40,767 bases of DNA from Methylococcales bacterium (GCA_018672285.1 JABHGC010000033.1:1-40767); one strand, 5' to 3'; shown: positions 1 to 11,626, numbered from the stretch's first letter. Translations and numbers: made by a program. The notes: generated from the letters alone by a model not told the origin.

Positions 1-101
1 CACTTATTAAGGTAACGCTTATTTGCTGCTGATATAGGCATCCTTCAGACTCATTCCACTATTGGAAAATACTAACCCTTCAAGCGGTCTTTACAAGCAC
101 C

Positions 102-572
102 TTATTCGGTGATGCTGAGCACCCCTTGCAAGGCCACATTAACTGCCTGTTCTCGCACAGAATTTCTGTCACCATCAAAAACATAGGAAGCGGACTGGAC
201 TTTACCCGCACACGCCCAAGCCAACCAGACCAATCCAACGGGTTTTTCTGCGCTGCCACCACCTGGACCTGCTATACCACTGACGGCAACGGCGACATCG
301 ACTCGAGGTAACAGCAATAACCCCGCCACCATCGCCTCAACCACTTCCTGGCTCACGGCACCATGAGCTTCAAGCACGTCACAGGGGATTTGCAAGTAAT
401 GCATTTTCGCCTCATTACTGTAGGTGACAACACCATGTTCAAACCAATTAGAGCTCCCCGCCAAATCAGTACAGGCCTTGGCTACCCAGCCACCAGTACA
501 GGATTCAGCCGTTGCCAATCGCCACCCTTTCAGTTGTAGCTGCTTAGCGACGGCTTCCGTTATCTTTTGCAT
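102..572 (-). CDS. pncC: CinA C-terminal domain / nicotinamide-nucleotide amidohydrolase (PncC-like)
   Basis: ORF 102..614; TAESCTGGWVAKACTDLAGSS and GIAGPGGGSAEKPVGLVW motifs typical of CinA-C/PncC; internal Met (MQKITEAVAKQL) at 572 is the more likely start; sits next to mutS. Confidence 0.92.
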   Translation of the reverse strand: MQKITEAVAKQLQLKGWRLATAESCTGGWVAKACTDLAGSSNWFEHGVVTYSNEAKMHYLQIPCDVLEAHGAVSQEVVEAMVAGLLLLPRVDVAVAVSGIAGPGGGSAEKPVGLVWLAWACAGKVQSASYVFDGDRNSVREQAVNVALQGVLSITE

Positions 573-716
573 CAAACTATGTCCTCCCCAAAAATACTGA
601 ACCACTCTGCACAATCAATTTTTTTAATAAATACAACACCAAGACAATAAAAAGCAATTGAATCACTCCATATTAATCATCAACCATATTGACTTATTCA
701 CTATAAATTAGCGATT

Positions 717-3314
717 ATGCTGACCCCACCACCGCAGAAGCAGCGACCCATGGCAGAACCCGCAACTCAGCACACCCCCATGATGCGACAATACCTCTCC
801 ATAAAAGCAGACCACCCCAACACTATTCTGTTATATCGAATGGGGGATTTTTATGAGCTTTTTTTCCAGGATGCAGTCAAAGCCTCAAAATTACTCAACA
901 TCACCTTAACCAAACGCGGCAAAACAGCAGGGAACGATATTGAGATGGCAGGGGTTCCCGTGCATTCACTGGACAACTATTTAGCTAAGCTCGTAAAGCT
1001 TGGTGAGTCCGTCGCCATTTGCGAACAAATCGGCGATCCAGCCACCTCAAAAGGCCCTGTTGAAAGGCAAGTCACTCGCATTATCACCCCTGGTACCATT
1101 ACCGATGAAGCGCTGCTCGATGAACGAACAGACAACTTACTCTCAGCCATTTACCTACACAAAAAAGGCTATGGCGTTGCCACCATTGATGTCACCAGCG
1201 GCCGATTTTCAGTACAACAACTCCCCACAGTAGATGCTTTAGCCAGTGAACTCGAACGCCAATCACCAGCCGAATTATTATACCCTGAGAGCTGCAAACT
1301 ACCTGAGAGCATACAAGGGTTCTCAGGGTTAACACGTCAACCTGATTGGTACTTTGAGGAAGACACGGCTAAGCGAAGCTTAACCAGACAATTCAACACG
1401 AACGACTTAACCGGGTTTGGGTGTGACAACATGCCATTTGCCATCAGTGCTGCGGGTTGTTTATTACAGTACGTGAAAGACACGCAAAAAAGCGCACTCC
1501 CTTATATCCAAGGGCTCCAAGTCGAGATTCAAACAGACAGTATTATTTTAGACCCTGTTAGCAGACGAAACCTAGAACTAGAATTCAGCCAGTCGGGTAG
1601 TTCAAAACATACGGTTATTGGTGTTTTAGACCAAACCTCAACCACGATGGGTAGCCGAATGTTACGCCGCTGGCTACATCGCCCCCTGCGTTTACAAAAC
1701 GTGATCAAAGAACGCCACCAATCCATCGCTTACCTACTCCAATACCAGTTACACACACCAATGCAGCAGCACTTGAAACACATTGGAGACATTGAAAGAA
1801 TACTCGCGCGCATTGGCTTAAAAACAGCCAGACCTCGAGATTTAGCGACTCTGCGTGACAGCTTAGCGGTTATACCTGATTTACACTGCACGCTAGATTT
1901 ACCCGATGACCCTTTGCTCATGGCATCCCTTAAGCGCCTCGGGGATCATGAAGCCACTCAACAGCTTCTACAACAAGCCATTATAGAAAACCCACCCGTC
2001 GTTATTCGTGACGGGGGAATGCTTGCCGATGACTATGACGATCAACTCAAATCATTGCGCCAGCTACGCAGCAATGCAGATCAATACTTGGCCGACCTAG
2101 AACAACGTGAACAAGAGTCCAGCGGCATTAACGGCTTAAAAATTCGTTACAATAGAGTGCATGGCTATTACATTGAGATTAGTCGAGCCTTATCTGAGAA
2201 GGTACCCGAGCGTTATACCCGTAGGCAAACACTCAAAAGTAGTGAGCGCTTCATTACCCCTGAATTAAAAGAATTTGAGGATAAAATTTTATCCGCCAAA
2301 GAAGAAGCGTTAGCCCGAGAGAAGTGGCTATACGACCAACTGCTCGACAAGCTAATCAGTTGTTTAACGCCTCTACAGCATTGTGCAACAGCAATAGCCA
2401 CATTGGACGTTTTATGTAATTTAGCCGAGCGTGCAGCAGCGTTAAATTTATCGCAGCCACAATTCCAACAAGAGGCTGGTATCCATATTGAAGAAGGTCG
2501 TCATTTAGTAGTTGAACACAGTCTTGACACGCCTTTCGTTGCCAACGATGCCAACTTAACCCCCGACAACAGCCTACTGATTATCACAGGGCCAAACATG
2601 GGGGGTAAATCAACTTACATGCGCCAAGTGGCTGTCATTACTATTATGGCAAGCATTGGCAGTTTTGTACCTGCAGCACATACAGTGCTTGGGCCAATCG
2701 ACAGAATATTCACCCGGATTGGCGCGTCAGATGATCTTTCAAGTGGCCGCTCAACCTTTATGGTAGAAATGACTGAAACAGCCAATATTCTGCACCATGC
2801 CAGCGCTAACAGCTTAGTTCTTCTCGATGAAATTGGCCGAGGCACAAGCACCTTTGATGGTTTATCACTGGCTTGGTCAGTTGCCACACACCTGGCTGAA
2901 AAAACCCATGCCATGACCTTGTTTGCAACTCACTACTTTGAACTGACACAGCTGCCCGATGATTTCACTCAAGTCAGCAATGTGCATTTAGATGCCATTG
3001 AGCATGGCGATAAAGTGATTTTTTTGCACGCCTTAAAACCGGGCCCTGCCAGCCAAAGCTATGGACTGCAAGTTGCAGCACTTGCAGGTGTCCCCAAAAC
3101 GGTGATCAGCCAAGCCAAAGACAAACTCAAAATCTTAGAAGAATCCGCCTATCAGCACCACAAACAAGCTAAGCCCGTGATACAAATGGCATTACCTTTA
3201 GGTTTACCAGAACACCCACTGATTGAAAAAGTTCAAAACTGCCAACCCGATGATTTAAGCCCTAAAGAAGCGCTCGAACTTCTGTACGAACTACAGAAGT
3301 TATCTTACACCTAA
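717..3314 (+). CDS. mutS: DNA mismatch repair protein MutS
   Basis: 865 aa; [32 protein letters not shown]-terminus, [15 protein letters not shown] Walker [20 protein letters not shown]. Confidence 0.98.
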   Translation: MLTPPPQKQRPMAEPATQHTPMMRQYLSIKADHPNTILLYRMGDFYELFFQDAVKASKLLNITLTKRGKTAGNDIEMAGVPVHSLDNYLAKLVKLGESVAICEQIGDPATSKGPVERQVTRIITPGTITDEALLDERTDNLLSAIYLHKKGYGVATIDVTSGRFSVQQLPTVDALASELERQSPAELLYPESCKLPESIQGFSGLTRQPDWYFEEDTAKRSLTRQFNTNDLTGFGCDNMPFAISAAGCLLQYVKDTQKSALPYIQGLQVEIQTDSIILDPVSRRNLELEFSQSGSSKHTVIGVLDQTSTTMGSRMLRRWLHRPLRLQNVIKERHQSIAYLLQYQLHTPMQQHLKHIGDIERILARIGLKTARPRDLATLRDSLAVIPDLHCTLDLPDDPLLMASLKRLGDHEATQQLLQQAIIENPPVVIRDGGMLADDYDDQLKSLRQLRSNADQYLADLEQREQESSGINGLKIRYNRVHGYYIEISRALSEKVPERYTRRQTLKSSERFITPELKEFEDKILSAKEEALAREKWLYDQLLDKLISCLTPLQHCATAIATLDVLCNLAERAAALNLSQPQFQQEAGIHIEEGRHLVVEHSLDTPFVANDANLTPDNSLLIITGPNMGGKSTYMRQVAVITIMASIGSFVPAAHTVLGPIDRIFTRIGASDDLSSGRSTFMVEMTETANILHHASANSLVLLDEIGRGTSTFDGLSLAWSVATHLAEKTHAMTLFATHYFELTQLPDDFTQVSNVHLDAIEHGDKVIFLHALKPGPASQSYGLQVAALAGVPKTVISQAKDKLKILEESAYQHHKQAKPVIQMALPLGLPEHPLIEKVQNCQPDDLSPKEALELLYELQKLSYT

Positions 3315-3367
3315 CTCAAACAAGCATTACTCAGCTAGCAGCATTCATCGGTAAAATCACACAAAAC

Positions 3368-4396
3368 CTATGAGTGCCCTTCACCTTGCAACACACTCTC
3401 TTCTGCATCTTCTACTGCGATATGATGATACCGATTCCGCCCATTATGTTTGGCAAAATACAAAGCACTGTCCGCCACTAAAATCATTTGTTTAGAGGTG
3501 TATTTTTCACTCGGCACCACGGTTGAAACCCCCAAGCTAATCGACACAAAATCACTGACCTGAGATTTTTCATGGGGCAATTCCTTCGCCTGAACAGCTG
3601 CCCGAATATCTTCAGCAACAAGCTGGGCACCTTCTGCATCGGTATTGGGCATAACAACCGTAAATTCCTCACCACCATACCGACAGACAATATCCCCTGC
3701 TCGCTTTAAGGCCGATTCAAGCGTTTGCGCTACCGCTTGCAAACAGTCATCACCACCTTGATGACCATAGTGATCGTTATATGGCTTAAAGAAGTCAATA
3801 TCGACCATAATGAGCGACATCACCGTGCCATTACGACGCCCTCGATCCCATTCTTTGACCAAGGTTTCATCAAAACAACGACGGTTTGCAATACCTGTCA
3901 AACCATCCATTGTCGACAGTTTGTGCAGCATTTTATTCTTTTCTTCTAACTCTTCATTCGCCTTAGAAATCTCATCCTGCATCGAGCGCATTTTTTCGAA
4001 CGCTTCATCACGCTCTTGCTGCGCCACATAACTTTTAGAGTGCGCTCTAATTCTGGCAATCAATTCAATCTTATCCGGTAGCTTCACGAGATAATCATTC
4101 GCACCATTCTCAAATGCCTCACTCTTGGTTTTGGCATCCTCCTTAGAAGAAAGCACAATCACTGGCGTATCTTTAAGCTTTGGGTGGTTACGATAAAATC
4201 TCACCAGTGTCATACCATCCACTTCGGGCATCACTAAATCTTGCAAAATGGTTGTGGCACCTACCTCTATCGCCATGGAAACCGCATTCATCGGCTCCGC
4301 ACAATAGTGCATCGCAATATCTGCTTCCTCTGCCAGCATGCGTCTAATGCCTTCTGCAATCATGGCTTGATCGTCGACCAATAATACATTTATCAT
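3368..4396 (-). CDS. WspR-like response regulator diguanylate cyclase (REC-GGDEF)
   Basis: REC domain (LLVDDQAMIAEGIRRML, QDLVMPEVDG), coiled coil, GGDEF domain with YGGEEF active site and RAGD I-site five residues upstream; last gene of a wsp-ordered operon. Confidence 0.93.
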   Translation of the reverse strand: MINVLLVDDQAMIAEGIRRMLAEEADIAMHYCAEPMNAVSMAIEVGATTILQDLVMPEVDGMTLVRFYRNHPKLKDTPVIVLSSKEDAKTKSEAFENGANDYLVKLPDKIELIARIRAHSKSYVAQQERDEAFEKMRSMQDEISKANEELEEKNKMLHKLSTMDGLTGIANRRCFDETLVKEWDRGRRNGTVMSLIMVDIDFFKPYNDHYGHQGGDDCLQAVAQTLESALKRAGDIVCRYGGEEFTVVMPNTDAEGAQLVAEDIRAAVQAKELPHEKSQVSDFVSISLGVSTVVPSEKYTSKQMILVADSALYFAKHNGRNRYHHIAVEDAEESVLQGEGHS

Positions 4397-4398
4397 GA

Positions 4399-5403
4399 TT
4401 AAGACCTTCCCTGATTAAATTCGTTAAGACAATCAATCACAGCTGAAGTGATTTTATGCAGCGGTAACACATGAGTAGCAGCACCTAAATCGACAGCAGC
4501 CTTAGGCATCCCATAAACGACACACGTTGACTTATCCTCAGCAATGGTTGGGAATCCCTTGTGCTTCAGTGCGAGCATACCTTCACCACCATCTTTACCC
4601 ATCCCCGTCAATAACACACCAATCACGTTGCCTTTCCAGTGTTTACTAACACTATCAAAAAAAACATTGACTGAGGGCCTATAGGGGTTATCTTTTGGAA
4701 ACTCGGTATAACTCAAACTACCACCTGCGTCTAATATCAAATGGTCATCATTGCCAGCCACCATCACCACACCTGGCCTAGGGCTATCACCTGCTTTTGC
4801 AGCCACAACAGGCAAGGCACTGTGCTGATCCAGCCATTGAATAAAATCTTTTGAAAATTGCTGACCTAAGTGTTGCACCACAACAATGCTCGCCATCGTG
4901 CTTGCAGGTAACGTGGATAAAATAGCAGACAACGCTGCAGGCCCGCCTGTAGAAGATCCAATAGCAATCAATGCACTTTTAGAAGACAGCGATATTTTAC
5001 TCGCATTAGCAGGATCTGCAGCCTTAACCAACTTCATCATGATAGCCAGTTTTTGTGTCAGTGACTCTACAGCGGCTGTTTCATCCATACTATCGGGTAA
5101 CTTCACCACATCAACGGCACCAGCCCCCATACATTGAAATACCTTTTGGTGCTTACTCCCAGAGCCAGCTTCAAGTAATAAAATAGGGCTATTACAGGAT
5201 GACTTCAGCATTTTTACTTCAGTCACGACATCAGAAACACCTAAACCAATAATAATAACATCCGTTTTATGCGCCGATAATTGATTAGAAACCTCAGAAA
5301 AATCTTGCGCTTGCCATATAAACCCATTACCGGAAATATGCCTTAATAATCGTGCCATACGATCAATTGTAACTTCAGAATGATCGATAATTGCAACATT
5401 CAC
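4399..5403 (-). CDS. CheB-family protein-glutamate methylesterase (WspF-like)
   Basis: C-terminal IGSSTGGPAALSAIL, VVQHLGQQFSKDFIQWLDQ, LTGMGKDGGEGML. Confidence 0.93.
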   Translation of the reverse strand: MNVAIIDHSEVTIDRMARLLRHISGNGFIWQAQDFSEVSNQLSAHKTDVIIIGLGVSDVVTEVKMLKSSCNSPILLLEAGSGSKHQKVFQCMGAGAVDVVKLPDSMDETAAVESLTQKLAIMMKLVKAADPANASKISLSSKSALIAIGSSTGGPAALSAILSTLPASTMASIVVVQHLGQQFSKDFIQWLDQHSALPVVAAKAGDSPRPGVVMVAGNDDHLILDAGGSLSYTEFPKDNPYRPSVNVFFDSVSKHWKGNVIGVLLTGMGKDGGEGMLALKHKGFPTIAEDKSTCVVYGMPKAAVDLGAATHVLPLHKITSAVIDCLNEFNQGRS

Positions 5404-5404
5404 G

Positions 5405-8400
5405 TTATGCCTCCCCGATCAAGTCTACGACAGCATCTATCAAAGTGTCATCTTCGAAGCTGCCTTTTGTCAGATAGTAATCTGCTCCAGCTTCCATCCC
5501 TTTAATCCTGTCTTCTTCTCTATCTTTATAGGAAACGATCATGACAGGTATTGAGGCATAATTAGCATCGCTTTTAACCAAGCCGACAAATTCAAAACCA
5601 TTCATCCTTGGCATATCAATATCACTGATAATTAAATCATAGTAATTAGTTCTAACTGCGTTCCAGCCATCCGCACCGTCCACAGCGACCTCAACATCAT
5701 AGCCACGCGCCTCCAACATATTACGCTCAACTTCACGAACGGTAATAGAGTCATCAACAACCAACACACGCTGCGGCCCTCCGGGTGAAAGTTGGTCCAC
5801 CTTTTTAGAGGGCGCGGCAGCTGCAGGCCCACCTAAACGGCCACCAGATACCATATTATCGATTGATAAAATCATATCATCGACATCTATAATCAGTACA
5901 GGCGTGCCATCATCCATGATAGAGGCAGAACTAATGTCTTTTACTTTGCCAAGACGCACATCCAAAGCATGCACCACTAGCGCACGCTCACCTAAAAATC
6001 GATCAACAATCAAACCATAACGATTCAAGCGCTCTCCGACCAATACCATCGAGTAATCGTCAGCTTCCTCAGCTTGCCCGTGCATTCCCAAAATTTGACT
6101 CGCCTGGATCACACCAATGTGCTGATTCCCCATGGTAAAATAGCGACGACCTTCCATCATTTGAACCTGCTCTTTCGGAATTCTTAAAGTATGCTCAACT
6201 CGAGCTAGAGGAAAAGCATAGGGTTCACCCGAAATTTCAACCGTTAACGCCCGAACAACTGACAGCGTTAAGGGCAACTGTAAATGGAATTTTGTACCTT
6301 CATCAATTTTTGTCGTAATTCTCACTGAACCACGCATCTCTTGCATCGCACTATGCACGACATCTAAACCCACACCTCGACCCGATATCTCTGTGACTTG
6401 CTCTTTAGTTGAGAAGCTGGGTAAAAACAAAAAATCTAATAATTCAGACTTTGTCATCGTGTCGGTCATTTCTTCCGATGCGAGTTTTCTATCTAATATT
6501 TTTTTACGGATATTTTCGACATCAATACCACAGCCATCATCCGACACCGAGATCGACAACATACCTGAGGCATGCAAAGCCTCTAAACGAATGGTTGCCT
6601 GACGTGGTTTTCCTGCAGCCTCACGATCATCAGGCATCTCAATACCGTGATCAATCGCATTTCTTAAAACATGGCTTAATGGCGCTTCAATTTGCTCAAG
6701 AATATCCCGATCCACTTGCGTTGCTAAGCCATGAACTTCAAAGTTAATGTCTTTTTCCAAACTTTTGGCAACATCACGAACCATCCGCCTAAAGCCATGC
6801 ACACCATCTGAAAATGGTCTCATCCGACTAGCAATCACTTCCCGGTTTAACCTGGCCGCTAAGTTGGTTGCTCGGCGCTCATAGTCTTCCATATCACTGA
6901 TACGTCCAACCACTTCTTCACGACTTGCAGCCGCTTTCTCTTGAATATGCCGAACCTGAGACTCGACATTTTCGCCTAATTTCAAGCCCACACAGGTTTC
7001 CCTGAATGAATCTAATGCTGAAATCATGTCAACCTGATGCCGTTTTAACATCAACATTGAATCCAAAAACGGACGAACCCAACGAGATTCAATCAACGAC
7101 TCACCCGCAAGGCCCATCAGGCGATTCAAGCTTTGTGCGGACACACGAATGGCATTATCTTTGACTTTTGCTTTTTTTGCAGGCGAGACAGCGCCTTTTG
7201 TACTCGTTCTTTTTGTCACTTTTCGGTATTGGGTCGCATCCCCAGTCGCTGGTGCAGCCTCATGGCTAATCACGCCATCAGCAGATTCGGCAGGCTTTTC
7301 AGGCACAGCTTTCACCATTGCCTTGCCTTCTAAAATATAGCGGCACTCAAGTACAATCAGTTTAATTTCTTGACCATGCTCCACCAATAAAGCAGACGCA
7401 TCTTGTGCCGACACCTCAGATGTTGCAATGATCATATCCAGGCCTGATAGCATAATATCAACCTGATCATTGGTTAAAACCAACTTACCTTCTTGCGCTG
7501 CAACAAAAACATCTTCCATGACATGCGACAAACGAACAACAGGTTCAATACCCACCATTCGTGCAGCACCTTTTACAGAATGAGCAGCACGCATTGCCAC
7601 CTCAAGTTGCTCGGTGTCACTTGGGTCAGCCTCAAGCTCTAGTAACGCCTCGGACAAGACTTTTGACTGCCCTTCTACCTCAACCCTAAATAGCTCCATT
7701 AAGCTATCATCAGCAGTAATATTGATTGCACCGATATCAACCGCGTTCACTTCAGCGGCATCCATTTTCATTTGTGCTTTTGCAGGTGCAGCAGCAACCT
7801 GTGCTGATTCAGCTGGTGCCCCTACCACGTCGGATTCGTCAACAACTTCTTCATGAGGAATAAAAGAGGACTCAATACTGTCTCTTAACCCCCCCACCAC
7901 ATCAGAAATATTATTCTCGTTCATTTCAGTCCAGCTTTCTAACTGATCTGAAAATTGTACTGTAAACTGTTTAAAGTAATCGGCACCTTGCCCAAGCCAA
8001 TTTAAAATAACGTCGGTAAACGGCTCTTTTGACTCAACCGCATGATTAAATAAAACCAACATTTGCTCAGATAACTTGATTGCCCAATCTATTTTAATGG
8101 CTTTTGCAGCATTGCCGATATCAACGACGGCTTGCTGTGCACTCTCAAAATCGGCCACATCTGTTTGGTCTAAAAACAATTGATTAATCACTGAAACCAA
8201 TTGCTCAATCTGTGTCCCAACCCTTAGGTTTAGCTCATCAATAGGGCTGAGTTCAGGCTCAACCAAGTTAGCTGGAGGCTCAACGACATCCACATCTACC
8301 GCTACAGGCAAATCACTTTCACCCATCACAGCTTTTAATTTTTGCAGAATTTTTTGAATATCTCGATCACGACGAGATACCCAAGCAGATAATCCTGCTT

Positions 8401-9160
8401 CTTCAATTTTTGAAATACCATCAAAAACATGTGTTGCGAGCAAAAGAGACTCGCTATGTGATGCCTCAAAGGGAATGCTACCGGACGAAAATTTATCAAT
8501 ACAACGCGACATCATGTCCGATAATTGAATGGCAGAATTCACTTTAATAAACTGGCTGGCCTTTTTAACATGCCCTAATGATTTTTCAATTCGAGCATAA
8601 ATACTTTCATCTTGAGGTGACGCCTCTAATGCTAAAATATTTTGACTCAATATATCTTGCTGTTGCGCTAATTCTGCCTGAAATAAATCAAACATCGAAA
8701 AGGCTTCTTTATGGGGTGTTGATACTGGATTTTCAGCTGAAGAAGAACCGCCATCACTCCGACCTTCACCGCCTTCAGACATTATTGTCAAGTATTCCCG
8801 AATGGCCATACAATGATCATCATACCAACTAGACATTCCGTCATCCGTTTGCTCAGATAACAACTTCAAAAATTCAATGCCCTGTAATACGTTTGTAACT
8901 TGCTGTACAGATAACTCTTCTAATGAACCACTTTTTTTAACTAAATCAAAAATAGCGTGCCCAAGATTCACCGCATAAGCGACCTGAACCAGCTTTGAAG
9001 AATTGATGATATATTGACTGGCTTTAAGAACTGCTGAATGATCATCGTCCTCGTTTTCTGATTTTTGCAATGCAAGAAAAATATCCTCAAGCAATGTTGC
9101 TTGTGCAACAACATCTTGACGAAACAAACCCAGCATAGACTCACTATTTTGTGCCATCAT
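5405..9160 (-). CDS. CheA-type hybrid histidine kinase with C-terminal REC (WspE-like, extended N-terminus)
   Basis: 1251 aa; canonical Hpt AAHSVKGAARMVG, HATPase (LSHVLRNAIDHGIE, DDGCGID, SGRGVGLDVV), CheW-like domain, C-terminal REC (VLVVDDSITVREVERNML, DIDMPRMNG). Confidence 0.94.
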   Translation of the reverse strand: MMAQNSESMLGLFRQDVVAQATLLEDIFLALQKSENEDDDHSAVLKASQYIINSSKLVQVAYAVNLGHAIFDLVKKSGSLEELSVQQVTNVLQGIEFLKLLSEQTDDGMSSWYDDHCMAIREYLTIMSEGGEGRSDGGSSSAENPVSTPHKEAFSMFDLFQAELAQQQDILSQNILALEASPQDESIYARIEKSLGHVKKASQFIKVNSAIQLSDMMSRCIDKFSSGSIPFEASHSESLLLATHVFDGISKIEEAGLSAWVSRRDRDIQKILQKLKAVMGESDLPVAVDVDVVEPPANLVEPELSPIDELNLRVGTQIEQLVSVINQLFLDQTDVADFESAQQAVVDIGNAAKAIKIDWAIKLSEQMLVLFNHAVESKEPFTDVILNWLGQGADYFKQFTVQFSDQLESWTEMNENNISDVVGGLRDSIESSFIPHEEVVDESDVVGAPAESAQVAAAPAKAQMKMDAAEVNAVDIGAINITADDSLMELFRVEVEGQSKVLSEALLELEADPSDTEQLEVAMRAAHSVKGAARMVGIEPVVRLSHVMEDVFVAAQEGKLVLTNDQVDIMLSGLDMIIATSEVSAQDASALLVEHGQEIKLIVLECRYILEGKAMVKAVPEKPAESADGVISHEAAPATGDATQYRKVTKRTSTKGAVSPAKKAKVKDNAIRVSAQSLNRLMGLAGESLIESRWVRPFLDSMLMLKRHQVDMISALDSFRETCVGLKLGENVESQVRHIQEKAAASREEVVGRISDMEDYERRATNLAARLNREVIASRMRPFSDGVHGFRRMVRDVAKSLEKDINFEVHGLATQVDRDILEQIEAPLSHVLRNAIDHGIEMPDDREAAGKPRQATIRLEALHASGMLSISVSDDGCGIDVENIRKKILDRKLASEEMTDTMTKSELLDFLFLPSFSTKEQVTEISGRGVGLDVVHSAMQEMRGSVRITTKIDEGTKFHLQLPLTLSVVRALTVEISGEPYAFPLARVEHTLRIPKEQVQMMEGRRYFTMGNQHIGVIQASQILGMHGQAEEADDYSMVLVGERLNRYGLIVDRFLGERALVVHALDVRLGKVKDISSASIMDDGTPVLIIDVDDMILSIDNMVSGGRLGGPAAAAPSKKVDQLSPGGPQRVLVVDDSITVREVERNMLEARGYDVEVAVDGADGWNAVRTNYYDLIISDIDMPRMNGFEFVGLVKSDANYASIPVMIVSYKDREEDRIKGMEAGADYYLTKGSFEDDTLIDAVVDLIGEA

Positions 9161-9876
9161 GATAGTCGCTTATCCAGTGATTCAAATAACATTTCATGAT
9201 CTAGGCATGCAACGTGTTTCATTTCATCTTTACTGACTCTTTCATCACTGCCAATTAACAGAATACCGGTTGTAAACGCAGCTCTCGCATTGGTAATCGT
9301 GGCAGGAACGTTTTCTAAATTATTAGGGTGGTAACGCACGAGCCCCTCAATTTCACTCACCGGGAACACAAACTCTGTTTCTTTATGTATCACAACAACA
9401 ATACGCTCATATACACCTTGTAACCGGCTTCTTCGGTTTTGCCTACCCCGGTCTAACTGGAGTAAGCTACCTAGTGAAATACATATTTTCAGCTCCCCAC
9501 GTACATTGGCCAACCCTTTAACAAGATTTTCATCCCGATGTGGAATTTTATGGATTGCACCGACCTGTGTAATCTCTTTCACAAAATTCGTTGGAATGGC
9601 AATCCATTCATCCCCTAGCCTAAAAACCAAAACAGACTCAGAAGCACTAACTTGCTGTTTTTTTTCTAAATAAAATATTTCTGACCATTCGTCTGCATAC
9701 CCTTCAGGTATTTCCCGATCGAGCATACCCCGCCCTGCCGATGCAAAAACATCACAGTTTCTACAGTGCAGCACTTTCTCTAGCTTCGGGCAGCGAGGTC
9801 TCTCATTACCCCAAACACCATTCAGATTCCAACAAGCAACTTTACCTTCAATTGGATTTTCAATGAGCTTCTTCAT
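9157..9876 (-). CDS. CheW-family coupling protein with N-terminal Cys-rich segment (WspD-like)
   Basis: CheW fold motifs (VFRLGDEWIAIPTNFVKEI, GLANVRGELKICISLGSLL); N-terminal CWNLNGVWGNERPRCPKLEKVLHCRNCDVF. Confidence 0.88.
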   Translation of the reverse strand: MKKLIENPIEGKVACWNLNGVWGNERPRCPKLEKVLHCRNCDVFASAGRGMLDREIPEGYADEWSEIFYLEKKQQVSASESVLVFRLGDEWIAIPTNFVKEITQVGAIHKIPHRDENLVKGLANVRGELKICISLGSLLQLDRGRQNRRSRLQGVYERIVVVIHKETEFVFPVSEIEGLVRYHPNNLENVPATITNARAAFTTGILLIGSDERVSKDEMKHVACLDHEMLFESLDKRLS

Positions 9877-11174
9877 TTCACTTCACCCGGCGCATCTTCT
9901 GCCCTTGCTTTTACCCGATCAGCTCGCCCTTTATATGACTGTGCCCCTACAGAATCACCATTTTGCTCACATAACATCGCTAAATTAACCAAGGCACCAT
10001 GATGATGTGGATCAAGGTAAGTGGCTTTTTTGAATTGTTGTCTAGCACTCTCTTTATTGCCGACCGCCTCACGAATAATCCCCATTAGATAGTACCCTTG
10101 AGCATCATCTTTGTTCTGAGCAATATATTTTTCACACACATCAGCAGCCTCATCAAGCTGCCCTGAATTCGCTAAAGATTCGGCATAATTCAAACCTGAC
10201 TCATTAGAATTTTTTGCTCTATCTTTACTCTCAGGTACGGGTTGTTTGTTAACATAGTCCTCATATGATTTTCTGCGCTCAATGAGGGGATGGGAATTAT
10301 TTTTCTGCCGGCGCTCTTCATCCAACTTTCTAAAATCAGGAACCGGTTTTGATCTAACAACAGATTTTTTAGTGGTAACAGCCTTATCAATATTTTTTTT
10401 ACTAAATGCAAATGCCTTATTGTATTTTGAAGGGCTAAACAAATCACTGCTAACAGCACCCATTTCAGCATGACCTACAAACAACAACCCCGTTTTACTG
10501 AGTAGTTTGTGAAAACGCTGTATGGCTTGAAACTGCGCCTCCCTGTCAAAATAGATCAGTAAATTTCGGCAAAAAATCAAGTCATACTCTGCTTCAAAAG
10601 GTCGAAACACGGTATCTAAGATATTGCCTTTACTAAACCTGACACATGCTCTGACTTCTTCATTGAGCAAATATAATTCTTTATTTTCTTTGAAAAATTG
10701 ATCTCTAAAATCTAGGTTATCACCTCGAAAAGAATTACGACCGTAATTCGCTTTCTTAGCCTTATTAATATTGTTCTGGCTGATATCAATTCCATCAATG
10801 ATGATTTGATCTCTTTTCAAGCCTGCTTGCATTAGAGACATCGCAATAGAGTACGGCTCTTCCCCTGTTGAACACGGCAGGCTTAATATTTTTAATTTGC
10901 CTTTATAACCCCAGCTATCTTTTAAAAATTCTTTAACCGCCATAAATGGCTGATAATCTCTAAAAAACCAAGTCTCTGGAATAATGGATTCTTCTATTAA
11001 CGCTTCTAGCTCAAGGTTCGATGACATGACTTTCTGGTGATAAAGCACAACATCCGTCATATCATTAGCACGCATTCTCTGTTTTGCAGCGCGCATAATT
11101 GAAGAGGAGCCTACTGACTCAGAGGTGAGTCCCATGTGATTTTTTAGCAGCTCTTCAATCTTCTCAAAACTCAT
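9873..11174 (-). CDS. CheR-type MCP methyltransferase with C-terminal TPRs (WspC-like)
   Basis: ETWFFRDYQPF, LSLPCSTGEEPYSIAM, DLIFCRNLLIYFD, VGHAEMG; TPR-like C-terminus. Confidence 0.93.
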   Translation of the reverse strand: MSFEKIEELLKNHMGLTSESVGSSSIMRAAKQRMRANDMTDVVLYHQKVMSSNLELEALIEESIIPETWFFRDYQPFMAVKEFLKDSWGYKGKLKILSLPCSTGEEPYSIAMSLMQAGLKRDQIIIDGIDISQNNINKAKKANYGRNSFRGDNLDFRDQFFKENKELYLLNEEVRACVRFSKGNILDTVFRPFEAEYDLIFCRNLLIYFDREAQFQAIQRFHKLLSKTGLLFVGHAEMGAVSSDLFSPSKYNKAFAFSKKNIDKAVTTKKSVVRSKPVPDFRKLDEERRQKNNSHPLIERRKSYEDYVNKQPVPESKDRAKNSNESGLNYAESLANSGQLDEAADVCEKYIAQNKDDAQGYYLMGIIREAVGNKESARQQFKKATYLDPHHHGALVNLAMLCEQNGDSVGAQSYKGRADRVKARAEDAPGEVK

Positions 11175-11626
11175 CTGTCGCCATCCAAATCTAAACTGAC
11201 AACAGAGTCAGGAATTAAATGCTCAACATGAATCAACTGAATCATTCCTTGGTGATCCGTTGAAACGCCCCCCAAAAAGGGGGCATCTCCGGTAGAAACA
11301 CCAATATTTTTAAATTCGCTTTTCTCACATTTTATGGTTTCAGTCACTTGCTCAGCCATTAAACCGATCACTCGGTGCGAACTATTCGACGCGACATGGT
11401 CAAGTAAAATAATCCGAGTACTCAGCCTCTGAGCACAGGATTCACCTGAGATCATACGGTTTAAATCTAATACTGGGGTTGGACCACCACGAAAGTTAAA
11501 AACACCTGTCACACAATCGGGTGCATGAGGAATCTTTTCTAATCGCACCAATGGAATAATTTCAACAACCTGCTTAACATTCAAAGCAAACCGATCTTTT
11601 CCTGATTGAAATAACAGTAGTAACAT
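11171..11626 (-). CDS. CheW-family coupling protein (WspB-like)
   Basis: LLFQSGKDRFALNVKQVVEIIPLVRLEKIPHAPDCVTGVFNFRGGPTPVLDLNRMI. Confidence 0.9.
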   Translation of the reverse strand: MLLLLFQSGKDRFALNVKQVVEIIPLVRLEKIPHAPDCVTGVFNFRGGPTPVLDLNRMISGESCAQRLSTRIILLDHVASNSSHRVIGLMAEQVTETIKCEKSEFKNIGVSTGDAPFLGGVSTDHQGMIQLIHVEHLIPDSVVSLDLDGDR

